Shown here: piece by piece, positions 1 through 6,061 of the stretch | Position numbering within the stretch: position 1 is the stretch's first letter | Layout of the letters: each line of letters begins with the position of its first letter | DNA from: Solirubrobacterales bacterium | Lineage (GTDB): Bacteria > Actinomycetota > Thermoleophilia > Solirubrobacterales > Solirubrobacteraceae | Direction: 5' to 3' | Length of the DNA: 14,058 bases | Assembly (NCBI GenBank): GCA_025964065.1 | Contig: JAOPZO010000202.1 | Coordinates: 1-14,058, forward strand | The notes under the pieces: model-generated | What the model was told of the DNA's origin: nothing | The model's database searches: none | The model's input: the letters and a program-made list of their open reading frames with translations, nothing else | Position numbers and translations under genes: made by a program

Positions 1-145
1 CGAGCGGCGCGCGGAGCGGCGCTGGCGCGCGGCCGGCGGTCCGGACGACCACGCGACGTACCACTGCCGCTGCGGCGCGGTCTTCCCCGCGGCGCCGACG
101 ACCTCGGTGTCGTGCCCGCTCTGCGGCGTGCACCAGGCCTGGTGA
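1..145 (+). CDS. C-terminal end of a zinc-ribbon protein (partial)
   Basis: An open frame enters from the left edge (first full codon at 2) and stops at TGA 143-145, giving about 47 residues. The visible part starts with an Arg/Glu-rich stretch and then has a treble-clef-like cysteine pattern: CRC, then CPLC about 16 residues later, which is a typical four-cysteine zinc-binding set at a C-terminus. The domain upstream of it is outside the window, so no function can be assigned. The paired CxC/CxxC cysteines in a frame that ends cleanly before the next gene make it likely to be real coding sequence. Confidence 0.5.
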   Translation, partial: ERRAERRWRAAGGPDDHATYHCRCGAVFPAAPTTSVSCPLCGVHQAW

Positions 146-165
146 GCCTCTGTCCCACGGTGCTC

Positions 166-171
166 TAGCCT
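166..171 (+). promoter_or_regulatory. Candidate -10 element for the 135-residue membrane protein
   Basis: TAGCCT fits the actinobacterial -10 pattern TAnnnT and lies 8 bases before the ATG at 180, with no Shine-Dalgarno sequence between. The transcript would be leaderless or nearly so. No convincing -35 is visible. This is inferred from position and pattern only. Confidence 0.35.
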
Positions 172-179
172 CCGGCGCG

Positions 180-587
180 ATGGCCGTGCACACGAGGCTC
201 GCGGCGGTGGCGCTCATCGCCCTCATGGCGCTGGGATCGCTGCTCCTCTGGCTGGGGGTCCCCGTCGCCTGGATCTACCTCGCCTCACAGCTCGTCGAGA
301 GCTCGCAGCCGAGCATGGGGCCCTACGTCATGGTCCTCGTCGGCATCCCGGTGACGATGGTCGTGGTCGGGAAGCTCCTCTCCAAGCTCAACCGCGTGTA
401 CGGGCAGGTCACCCACACGACGCCCGAGGTCCGCGTCCGGGCGCCGTGGCACAAGTCGATGCGCGACGGCCGCGACTCGGGCCACCCCCGGACCGTCCTC
501 GACGTCGTCATGGTCCTCAGCGTGTCGCTGGCCCTGACGTGCTTCGGCGTCTGGTTCCTCCTCTTCGCCGAGGGCGGCGGCATCTGA
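180..587 (+). CDS. Small membrane protein, three predicted helices, unknown function
   Basis: 135 residues. Hydrophobic stretches at about residues 7-37, 46-66 and 107-130 predict three membrane segments. A basic/polar loop of about 40 residues joins the second and third and contains KLNRVYGQV and an Arg/His-rich run. I recognise no enzyme or transporter motif. The stop codon (TGA 585-587) overlaps the ATG of the thiamine-binding gene by one base, so the two are probably co-transcribed and translationally coupled. A role linked to that protein can be suggested only from this linkage. The start is supported by a -10-like element just upstream. The call as a real gene is fairly safe because of the clean hydrophobic pattern. 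Confidence 0.7.
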   Translation: MAVHTRLAAVALIALMALGSLLLWLGVPVAWIYLASQLVESSQPSMGPYVMVLVGIPVTMVVVGKLLSKLNRVYGQVTHTTPEVRVRAPWHKSMRDGRDSGHPRTVLDVVMVLSVSLALTCFGVWFLLFAEGGGI

Positions 588-892
588 TGGCCACCGCCGA
601 GCTCACCGTGATCTCCCTGGGCCGGGCGGAGGTCGGCGCGAGCGCCTACGTCGCGGAGATCCAGCGCCGCCTCGCCGCCCAGGACCGCGTCGCGTACGAG
701 ATGCACGCGATGGGGACGAACCTCGACGGCAGCCCGGAGGACATCTTCGCCCTGGTCGCCGAGCTGCACGCGGTCCCGTTCGAGCTCGGGATCCCCCGCG
801 TCTACAGCGTGCTGAAGCTCGACGAGCGCCGTGACAAGGCGGCCTCCCTGGCCTCGAAGGTCGCGAGCGTGCAGGCCCTGCTCGGCAACTAG
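587..892 (+). CDS. MTH1187 family thiamine-binding protein
   Basis: 101 residues, the usual length for the MTH1187/YqgV (DUF77, PF01910) family. These proteins adopt a ferredoxin-like fold and assemble into tetramers, and several members bind thiamine-like ligands in the cytoplasm. Recognisable features are the N-terminal strand MATAELTVISLG, the conserved YEMHAMGTNLDG segment (residues 37-48) and the FELGIPRVYSVLKLDERRDK strand/helix (66-84). I chose ATG 587 because it starts the family's first strand and overlaps the stop of the preceding gene (TGATG). The alternative upstream extension to 446 is an Arg/Pro-rich shadow of the neighbouring frame. Its TAG stop lies within the palindromic operator of the next gene. 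Confidence 0.88.
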   Translation: MATAELTVISLGRAEVGASAYVAEIQRRLAAQDRVAYEMHAMGTNLDGSPEDIFALVAELHAVPFELGIPRVYSVLKLDERRDKAASLASKVASVQALLGN

Positions 893-920
893 TTGCGCGC
901 GCAACTAGCCGCGCTATGCT
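889..920 (+). promoter_or_regulatory. Palindromic operator overlapping the promoter of the VOC dioxygenase gene
   Basis: CTAGTTGCGCGCGCAACTAG at 889-908 is a perfect 20-bp palindrome. A further GCAACTAG copy at 885-892 gives an additional overlapping GCAACTAGTTGC palindrome (885-896). TTGCGC (893-898) can serve as a -35 with a 16-bp spacer to TATGCT (915-920) as -10, and the ATG begins 6 bases later at 927, so the mRNA should be leaderless. The palindrome covers the -35 and spacer, an arrangement expected for repression. Size and symmetry suit a MarR-type dimer, which commonly controls ring-cleaving dioxygenases; no such regulator gene lies in this window. Confidence 0.65.
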
Positions 921-926
921 TGGCCC

Positions 927-1886
927 ATGGACCTCGACGGCATCCACCACATCTCGGCGATCACGGGCGACGCCCGGCGGAACGTCGACTTCTACACCCG
1001 CGTCCTCGGCCTGCGGCTGACGGCGAAGACGGTCAACCAGGACGACCCGTCCGTCTACCACCTCTTCTACGGCGACGAGCACGCGCGCCCGGGGGCCGAC
1101 CTCACCTTCTTCGAGTACCCGCGGGCCATCCCGGGCCGGCCCGGCGCCGGGATGGTGCACACGATCGTCTCCCGGGTCGGCTCCGACGCCGCGCTCGACT
1201 TCTGGGCTGCGCGCCTCGCCGCCGAGGGCGTCCCCGCCGAGCGCACCGAGCGCTCCCTCCGCTTCGCCGATCCCGAGGGTCTGCAGCACGAGCTCGTCGT
1301 CCCGACGAGCAGCGATCCGCCGCTCACCGCGGTCCACCCCGAGATCCCGGCCGAGCACGCGCTGCAGGGCTTCGAGGGCGTGCGCGCCTACTCCGCGCAC
1401 CCGGAGGGCTCCGGGGTCGTCCTCGAGCGGCTGATGGGCGCGACGCCCGTCGGGCCGAAGGACGCCTGGGTCGGCGGGGAGCAGGCGTGGGAGCTGCGCG
1501 GCGACCGGCGGGGCGGCTGGATCGCCTTCGACCCCGCACCCGCCGAGCCCGGCCGGCAGTCGGCCGGCACGGTGCACCACATCGCCTGGGGCACCTACGA
1601 CGAGGACCTCCCCAGCTGGATCGAGGAGGTCACCTCGGTCGGGATCCCGAACTCGGGCTACGTCGACCGCCACTACTTCCACTCCCTGTACTTCCGCGAG
1701 CCCGGCGGCGTCCTCTACGAGCTCGCCACGGAGGAGCCCGGCTTCCTCGTCGACGGCCTCGACGTGGGAGAGCTCGGCACGAAGATCATCCTTCCGCCGT
1801 TCCTCGAGGACCAGCGCGCGGCGGCCGAGGCGAAGCTCACGCCGCTGCCGGACCCGCGCGCCGACTGGCCCGCGAGCTTCGTGTAG
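927..1886 (+). CDS. VOC family ring-cleaving dioxygenase (MhqO/LinE-like)
   Basis: 319 residues forming two vicinal-oxygen-chelate halves, about residues 4-125 and 148-285. The IHHIS start (H7/H8), the second-domain VHHIAWGTYDED (H217/H218) and YELATEEPGF (E265) supply the expected two-His/one-Glu metal site. The C-terminal segment ILPPFLEDQR (288-297) is typical of the MhqO-like (hydro)quinone ring-cleaving subgroup. Such enzymes use Fe(II) or Mn(II) to open dihydroxylated aromatic rings and are often part of quinone/electrophile defence. The ATG at 927 lies 6 bases after a good -10 with no Shine-Dalgarno, so the start rests on a leaderless model plus alignment of HHIS near the N-terminus. 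The exact substrate cannot be read from the sequence. Confidence 0.85.
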   Translation: MDLDGIHHISAITGDARRNVDFYTRVLGLRLTAKTVNQDDPSVYHLFYGDEHARPGADLTFFEYPRAIPGRPGAGMVHTIVSRVGSDAALDFWAARLAAEGVPAERTERSLRFADPEGLQHELVVPTSSDPPLTAVHPEIPAEHALQGFEGVRAYSAHPEGSGVVLERLMGATPVGPKDAWVGGEQAWELRGDRRGGWIAFDPAPAEPGRQSAGTVHHIAWGTYDEDLPSWIEEVTSVGIPNSGYVDRHYFHSLYFREPGGVLYELATEEPGFLVDGLDVGELGTKIILPPFLEDQRAAAEAKLTPLPDPRADWPASFV

Positions 1887-1925
1887 GCACGGGCCTTGAG
1901 GCGCCGTTCAGGTCGGCGCGGCAAG

Positions 1926-2052
1926 CTTCCCGCGAGGGAAGTACCCCAACGCCGGACGTTCGTCAGCACGGTGCCGCCATCGGCACCCGGCGTCCGGGAC
2001 CACCCGCAGGGGTGGCCGGCGGAAACCTAGGTCCCACGGAACCGGAGGTCCC
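1926..2052 (+). promoter_or_regulatory. Candidate yybP-ykoY-type Mn2+ riboswitch leader of the TerC gene
   Basis: The 168-base gap before the TerC gene is highly structured. GGGAAGTACC (1936-1945) resembles the 5' conserved strand (GGGGAGUAGC) of the yybP-ykoY aptamer. ACGCCG (1949-1954) pairs with CGGCGT (1988-1993). CGTCAGCAC (1961-1969) resembles the L3 segment, and GGTGCCG/CGGCACC (1970-1976/1981-1987) forms a hairpin. GGGACC (1996-2001) matches the 3' conserved GACC. Downstream, CCACCC/GGGTGG (2000-2005/2010-2015) can form a competing hairpin. GGGACC can also pair with either of two GGTCCC copies, at 2030-2035 or 2047-2052; the second overlaps the Shine-Dalgarno GGAGG (2044-2048). This suggests control at translation initiation. 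Family assignment is by eye plus the TerC gene downstream, a known target class. Confidence 0.62.
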
Positions 2053-2054
2053 CC

Positions 2055-2909
2055 TTGTCCAGTTGGCTCGTCCTCGTCGGCATCGTCGTCGCCCTGCTCG
2101 CCGTCGACCTCGTCCTCATGCGCGGCCGCGAGGCCGCCCCCACCGTGCGGCAGGCCTCCGTGGCGAGCGTCGCGTGGGTCTCCATCGCGCTCGCCTTCGG
2201 GTTCGGCCTGCTCGTGCTCGGCGACCCCGGGCAGGGCCAGGCCTACTTCGCGGGATACCTCGTCGAGAAGACGCTCTCGCTCGACAACGTCTTCGTGTTC
2301 CTGCTCGTGTTCGGCGCGCTCGGGGTCCCGTCGGCCGACCGCGAGCGGCTGCTGACGTTCGGCATCGTCGCCGCCCTGGTCCTCCGGGCCGGCGCGATCG
2401 TCGCCGGCGCGGCGCTCCTGGACGCGTTCGGCTGGGTGTCATTCCTGTTCGCCGCCCTCCTGGCCTGGACGGCCTGGGGGATGCTGCGCCACCGGCACGA
2501 CCACGACAGCGAGGCGAAGCTCGCCGAGGGGCTCGTGCGCCGGCTGCCGCTCAAGGGCGGCGCCGCGGCGCTCGTGGCGATCGCCGTGGTCGACCTCATC
2601 TTCGCGATCGACTCCGTCCCGGCGATCCTCGCGATCACCGACGACACGTTCGTCGTCTTCGCCGCGAACGCGTTCGCGCTCCTCGGGCTGCGGCCGCTGT
2701 TCTTCGTGGTCGAGGACCTCGTGCAGCGGCTGCCCGAGCTCAAGACGGCGCTCGCGCTCGTGCTCGCGTTCATCGCGGGCAAGCTCGTCTGGGGCGAGCT
2801 CGTCGGGAAGGTCGGCCCCGAGGTCAGCCTCCCGGTGGTCGCGCTGCTCCTCGGCGGCGGCGTCGTGGCGTCCCTGCGACGCCGGCCGGCGACGCCCGCC
2901 GGGGCGTGA
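2055..2909 (+). CDS. TerC/Alx family integral membrane protein, probable Mn2+ exporter
   Basis: 284 residues with about seven to eight membrane segments, fitting the TerC family (PF03741). The conserved acidic signatures are present: EKTLSLDN at 71-78 in one helix and DLIFAIDSVPA at 180-190 in another, followed by NAFALLGLRPLFF (205-217). These helices carry the metal-path acidic residues in family members such as E. coli Alx, which export manganese. A His/Asp-rich loop (RHRHDHD, 145-151) lies between the halves. The start is TTG at 2055 because a strong GGAGG lies 6 bases upstream and the protein then begins directly at the first helix. The riboswitch-like leader and the mntR-mntH pair close by support a manganese role over a tellurite role. 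Confidence 0.87.
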   Translation: MSSWLVLVGIVVALLAVDLVLMRGREAAPTVRQASVASVAWVSIALAFGFGLLVLGDPGQGQAYFAGYLVEKTLSLDNVFVFLLVFGALGVPSADRERLLTFGIVAALVLRAGAIVAGAALLDAFGWVSFLFAALLAWTAWGMLRHRHDHDSEAKLAEGLVRRLPLKGGAAALVAIAVVDLIFAIDSVPAILAITDDTFVVFAANAFALLGLRPLFFVVEDLVQRLPELKTALALVLAFIAGKLVWGELVGKVGPEVSLPVVALLLGGGVVASLRRRPATPAGA

Positions 2910-2942
2910 GGGCCGCCCGGCGGGAGGCGGTCCAGCTCGCGA

Positions 2943-2965
2943 CCTCCGCACGCGACCTGCGGAGG
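2943..2965 (+). terminator. Hairpin after the TerC gene, possible terminator
   Basis: CCTCCGCA (2943-2950) and TGCGGAGG (2958-2965) form a perfect 8-bp stem with a 7-base loop, 33 bases after the TerC stop. There is no T-tract, so it would be a weak or factor-assisted terminator or an mRNA-stabilising end. The rest of the 2910-3106 gap holds two shorter stems, CCGGG/CCCGG (3036-3048) and GCAGG/CCTGC (3054-3066), and no credible ORF. Confidence 0.4.
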
Positions 2966-3106
2966 GGCGCCGAAGGTCAGGCCCTGCCTCCCGCGGGCTG
3001 TTCGACGGCACGAACGACGGTCCACTCGCAGGTTCCCGGGTCGCCCGGCGGGGGCAGGAGCCCTGCACTGCGCGAGAAGCGCCCCCGAACGGAACGGAGC
3101 ATCACC

Positions 3107-3328
3107 ATGCAGCTCGGCACGTCCCTCCTCCTCCTCGCCGTCGGCGCCGTCCTGGCCTTCGCGGTGAACGCCTCGGTCTCCGGCATCGAGATCAACACCG
3201 TCGGCCTGATCCTGATGGTCGTCGGTGCGATCGGCCTCGTCCTCTCCCTCCTCATGGCGAGCACGCTCCGCGGCCGCCGCGAGGTCGTGGCCGAGCGCCC
3301 GGTCGTCCGCGAGCGCGAGGTCCTCTAG
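3107..3328 (+). CDS. DUF6458 family small membrane protein
   Basis: 73 residues. Two hydrophobic helices, about residues 5-22 and 32-52, are separated by a short loop (NASVSGIEIN) and followed by a charged C-terminal tail rich in Arg and Glu. The pattern LLLLAVGAVLAFAVNA followed by a second glycine-rich helix is that of DUF6458, a short actinobacterial family of unknown function. The ATG at 3107 is chosen because ACGGAG sits at 3094-3099 with normal spacing and the first helix begins right after it. A much longer frame reading in from upstream is low-complexity and is a shadow of the TerC and VOC genes. It faces mntH across a hairpin cluster. Any role in manganese physiology is inferred only from its position. 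Confidence 0.75.
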   Translation: MQLGTSLLLLAVGAVLAFAVNASVSGIEINTVGLILMVVGAIGLVLSLLMASTLRGRREVVAERPVVREREVL

Positions 3329-3335
3329 CCCCACC

Positions 3336-3404
3336 CGCCGGAAGCGCGCTGCGCTCCCGGCGTCGTTCGGTCCGCAGCGGACCGGGGCGGCCACGGGCCG
3401 CCCC
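3336..3404. terminator. Three tandem hairpins between convergent genes
   Basis: The gap between the DUF6458 stop (3328) and the mntH stop (3420) is almost filled by three adjacent inverted repeats. CGCCGG-A-AGCGC/GCGCT-C-CCGGCG spans 3336-3362 with one A/C mismatch; CGGTCCG/CGGACCG spans 3368-3384 with a 3-base loop; and GGGGCGGCC/GGCCGCCCC spans 3384-3404, a perfect 9-bp stem with a 3-base loop. None has a T-tract on either side. Position and symmetry suggest a bidirectional terminator for both genes. Confidence 0.6.
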
Positions 3405-3419
3405 GCGTCGTTCCGACGA

Positions 3420-4712
3420 CTAGCCGGCGACCTGGTCGTAGATCAGGAAGATGTTCAGGCAGACGATCACGAGCGCGACCAGCGAGGCGACCGCGGTGGT
3501 GAGCGGCCGGTTGACGAGCGCCCCCATAACCTCGCGGTTGCGCGTGATGAGCACCACGGGAATCAGCGCGAACGGGATGCCGAAGCTCAGGACGACCTGC
3601 GAGAACACGAGCGCGTCGGTCGGGTCGACGCCGATCGCGAGGACCACGAGCGCGGGCGCCATCGTGATCGCCCGGCGCAGCGCGAGCGGGACCGCCCGCG
3701 AGATGAACCCCGCCATGACGATCTGGCCCGCGTAGGTGCCGACGGAGCTCGAGGCGAACCCGGAGGCCAGCAGGGCCAGCGCGAAGGCGAGCGCGGCGCT
3801 GCCGCCGACGAGGAGCCCGAGCTGCTCGTGCACCCCCTCGATGCCCTCGATCTCGAGCCCGCGCGAGTGGAAGAGCGACGCGGCGATGACGAGCATCGAC
3901 ATGTTCACGAGCCCGGCGAGGCTCATCGCGATCGTCACGTCGATCCGGTTGAAGCGCAGCATCCGGCGGCGCTCTGCGTCGTCGCGCAGCTCGATCCGGT
4001 TCTGGGTCAGCGCGGAGTGCAGCCAGATGACGTGCGGCATCACCGTCGCGCCGAGGATCGCCGCGGCGAGCAGCACGGAGTCCGTGCCGTCGAAGGCCGG
4101 CTGCAGGCCGCCGAGGGCGCCGCGGGCATCGAAGCCGATCCGGAGCGTGTCGTAGAGGAAGCCGGCGAGGATGACCGCGAGGAGCCCGACGATCACGGTC
4201 TCGAAGCGCCGGTATCCCCTTGCCTGGAGGGCGAGGATCGCGAACGAGACGACGGCGGTGATGAGGCCCGAGACGAAGAGCGGGACGCCGAAGAGGAGGT
4301 TCAGCGCGATCGCCGCGCCGATGAACTCCGCGAGGTCGGTGGCCATGGCGATGAGCTCCGCCTGGATCCACAGCCCCCAGGAGACGGGCCGCGGGAAGCG
4401 CTCGCGGCAGAGCTGCGCGAGGTTCCTCCCGGTCGCGATGCCGATCTTCGCCGTGAGGTTCTGGATCAGCATCGCCATGAGGTTCGCGACGAGGATCACC
4501 CACAGGAGCAGGTAGCCGAACTGGGCGCCGCCCTCGAAGTTCGAGGCGAAGTTGCCCGGGTCGACGTAGGCGACCGACGCGACGAAGGCCGGGCCCAGGA
4601 GCGGCAGGCTCCCCCGGAAGCGCCCGCGGGCGCGGAGGCGCTGGAGCTCGCTCGGCCCCTTCCCGGCGGCCGGCCCGGCGTCCGCTGCCGGTGCGACGAG
4701 CTGGTCGCTCAC
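3420..4712 (-). CDS. mntH: MntH, proton-coupled Mn2+ importer (Nramp family)
   Basis: 430 residues with about eleven membrane helices, the normal size for bacterial Nramp proteins (PF01566). The metal-binding signatures are intact: DPGN in TM1 (D51-N54) and MPH in TM6 (M225-H227, within MPHVIWLHSA). It imports Mn2+, and possibly Fe2+, across the cytoplasmic membrane using the proton gradient. The start is GTG 4712, which overlaps the mntR stop as GTGA and places the usual short N-terminal tail before TM1. The longer frame up to 4934 is an Arg/Pro-rich shadow of mntR. Being second in an mntR-mntH operon, it should share the MntR-controlled promoter at 5412-5430. Confidence 0.95.
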   Translation of the reverse strand: MSDQLVAPAADAGPAAGKGPSELQRLRARGRFRGSLPLLGPAFVASVAYVDPGNFASNFEGGAQFGYLLLWVILVANLMAMLIQNLTAKIGIATGRNLAQLCRERFPRPVSWGLWIQAELIAMATDLAEFIGAAIALNLLFGVPLFVSGLITAVVSFAILALQARGYRRFETVIVGLLAVILAGFLYDTLRIGFDARGALGGLQPAFDGTDSVLLAAAILGATVMPHVIWLHSALTQNRIELRDDAERRRMLRFNRIDVTIAMSLAGLVNMSMLVIAASLFHSRGLEIEGIEGVHEQLGLLVGGSAALAFALALLASGFASSSVGTYAGQIVMAGFISRAVPLALRRAITMAPALVVLAIGVDPTDALVFSQVVLSFGIPFALIPVVLITRNREVMGALVNRPLTTAVASLVALVIVCLNIFLIYDQVAG

Positions 4713-5407
4713 GCGGGCTCGAGCTCGACCCGCATCGCGCGGGCGAGCTCGCCGCCGAGCGGGTGCACGGCGTCGTCGTCGGCGAACGTCGCGAACGTCG
4801 GACCGCCGAACGGCTGGCGCTCGACGACCGCGAAGTCCTGGCCCGGCCGGATGTCCCGCGCGGCGAGGTAGCGGAGCATCTCCGGGTCGGCGTCGGAGAC
4901 CCGGACGAAGCGGCCGCGGGCCCCGACCGGGCACTCCTCGAGCGAGGAGGTCGTCGACTCGGGGACGCTGAGGTCGTGCGTCGGGATCGGGTCGCCGTGC
5001 GGGTCGGTCGCCGGGTGTCCGAGCTTCGCCGCGATGCAGGCCTCGAGCTCCTCGGAGAGGACGTGCTCGAGGACCTCGGCCTCGGCGTGGACACGGTCCC
5101 AGGGGAGGCCGAGCTCCTGCATGAGGAAGAGCTCGAGGAGCCGGTGGTGGCGCAGGACCTCGAGGGCGACGCGGGCCCCCGCATCGGTGAGCCGCACGCC
5201 GTGGTACGGCTCGTGGGTGGCGAGGCCGAGGCCGTCGAGCTTCTTCACCATCGCCGAGGCCGAGCCGGCGCTGACGCCGAGGCGGGCGGCGAGCTCGTTC
5301 GTGCTCACGGGCGAGACGACGTCGCCGCGGCGCTCGAGGGAGTAGATCGCCTTCGTGTAGTCCTCGACGGCCTCTCCGACGGGACGGTCATCGCTCATGA
5401 CGGGCAC
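4709..5407 (-). CDS. mntR: MntR, manganese-responsive DtxR family repressor
   Basis: 232 residues in the three-part DtxR/IdeR layout: N-terminal winged helix (about 12-78), metal-binding/dimerisation domain (79-145, with GHPATDPHGDPIP) and a C-terminal FeoA/SH3-like domain (about 155-228). Metal ligands visible are H88, E92, H107, E111, E114 and H115. Where iron-type DtxR has Met10 and Cys102, this protein has Asp16 (VEDY) and Glu111, the choices seen in the manganese sensor MntR of Bacillus. That supports Mn rather than Fe sensing, as does mntH downstream. The start is GTG 5407, 6 bases after the -10 TAAACT; ATG 5398 is an alternative without a Shine-Dalgarno. Confidence 0.92.
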   Translation of the reverse strand: MPVMSDDRPVGEAVEDYTKAIYSLERRGDVVSPVSTNELAARLGVSAGSASAMVKKLDGLGLATHEPYHGVRLTDAGARVALEVLRHHRLLELFLMQELGLPWDRVHAEAEVLEHVLSEELEACIAAKLGHPATDPHGDPIPTHDLSVPESTTSSLEECPVGARGRFVRVSDADPEMLRYLAARDIRPGQDFAVVERQPFGGPTFATFADDDAVHPLGGELARAMRVELEPA

Positions 5408-5411
5408 GGTG

Positions 5412-5430
5412 CGAGTTTAGCCTCGCCTCA
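5412..5430 (-). promoter_or_regulatory. Promoter and DtxR/MntR-type operator of mntR-mntH
   Basis: Read on the reverse strand, TGAGGCGAGGCTAAACTCG matches 13 of 19 positions of the DtxR/IdeR-type box TTAGGTTAGGCTAACCTAA, including the whole AGGCTAA core. It contains the -10 TAAACT (5419 down to 5414), which is 6 bases before the GTG at 5407. A repressor bound here would block RNA polymerase, giving autoregulation of mntR and repression of mntH by manganese. The -35 is not clear. The match was counted by eye. Confidence 0.55.
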
Positions 5431-5498
5431 ACCTCGTCGTGTCGTGAGCCGAGGTGCCCATGCGCTGCTGCAGGAACCGTTGGGGCTGATGCAGGCGC

Positions 5499-5825
5499 TC
5501 AGCGCGGGGCGTACATGATCACGGCGACTCCGACGAGGCAGACGAGCGCCCCGCCGACGTCGTAGCGGTCCGGCCGGAAGGCGTCGAAGACCATTCCCCA
5601 CGCCAGGGAGCCCACGATGAAGACCCCGCCGTAGGCGGCCAGGACGCGACCGAACTCGCTGTCGGGCTGCAGGGCGGCGACCGCGCCGTAGCCGACCAGG
5701 GCGACGGCTCCGGCTGCCGCGAAGAGGAGGCCCTTGTCCTCCTTGATGGCCTGCCACATGAGGTAGGCGCCGCCGATCTCGGCGATGGCGGCGACGACGA
5801 AGAGCAGGGCGGACTTGGCGACCAA
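5499..5825 (-). CDS. ynfA: YnfA family (UPF0060) membrane protein
   Basis: 108 residues from TTG 5825, matching the usual 108-112 for the YnfA family (PF02694), a group with four helices distantly like small multidrug resistance transporters. Family hallmarks are clear: AEIGGAYLMW (15-24), AYGGVFIVGSLAWG (64-77) and the C-terminal DAFRPDRYDVGGALVCLVGV then PR (81-108). Substrate and direction are not known from the sequence. TTG 5825 is preferred because it gives family length and lies 7 bases after TAGCGT, a good leaderless -10. The longer ATG start at 6035 would add 70 residues of low-complexity Arg/Gly sequence that the family lacks. It is separated from mntR by 91 bases and is transcribed toward it. 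Confidence 0.85.
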   Translation of the reverse strand: MVAKSALLFVVAAIAEIGGAYLMWQAIKEDKGLLFAAAGAVALVGYGAVAALQPDSEFGRVLAAYGGVFIVGSLAWGMVFDAFRPDRYDVGGALVCLVGVAVIMYAPR

Positions 5826-5832
5826 GGCGACG

Positions 5833-5838
5833 ACGCTA
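5833..5838 (-). promoter_or_regulatory. Candidate leaderless -10 for ynfA
   Basis: On the reverse strand TAGCGT fits TAnnnT and ends 7 bases before the TTG start of ynfA. No Shine-Dalgarno is present in that interval, so this element is the main support for the chosen start. No convincing -35 is seen. Confidence 0.4.
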
Positions 5839-6061
5839 CCGCCCCGTGCGATCAGCCCGCCGCGCCGCGCCGCGAGCCGGTGGAGCGTCCCGTCGAACCG
5901 CCTCCGCGACGGTGTCTCCGGGGCACGGTCGTCAGATCGTGTAAGTCTCTGCTGCTGCTGTGTTGTGTGGCGCTGAGGGTCGGCTCCGTCGTCAGCTCGG
6001 ATTCCCGTGCCGCCTCGGTCGCCGAGCCTCAGCACGTGGCGAGTCGAGAGCGTGGGTTCGG
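5839..6061. other. Gene-free stretch between divergent ynfA and cadD
   Basis: About 220 bases with no credible ORF. The frames here encode Arg/Pro-rich or Leu/Cys strings without family features. Around 5935-5965 the base composition drops in GC (TGTAAGTCT, a CTG run, TGTTGTGTGG), unlike the surrounding DNA. The upstream signals of cadD must lie here, but I could not identify a firm -10/-35 pair or an operator. Confidence 0.4.

Noticed and set aside
1896..1903. TTGAGGCG upstream of the riboswitch identical to the start of the mntR operator
   Set aside because: Only 8 bases agree and the AGGCTAA core of the MntR box is missing, so a second MntR site is not supported.
893..3328. Very long forward reading frame of 811 codons
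   Set aside because: Upstream of 3107 it is an Arg/Ala/Pro/Gly-rich shadow of the VOC and TerC genes in another frame; only the last 73 codons (DUF6458) look like protein.
3325..5184. Reverse frame of 619 codons overlapping mntH and mntR
   Set aside because: Ser/Arg/Pro/Ala low-complexity shadow; the mntH and mntR frames carry all conserved residues.
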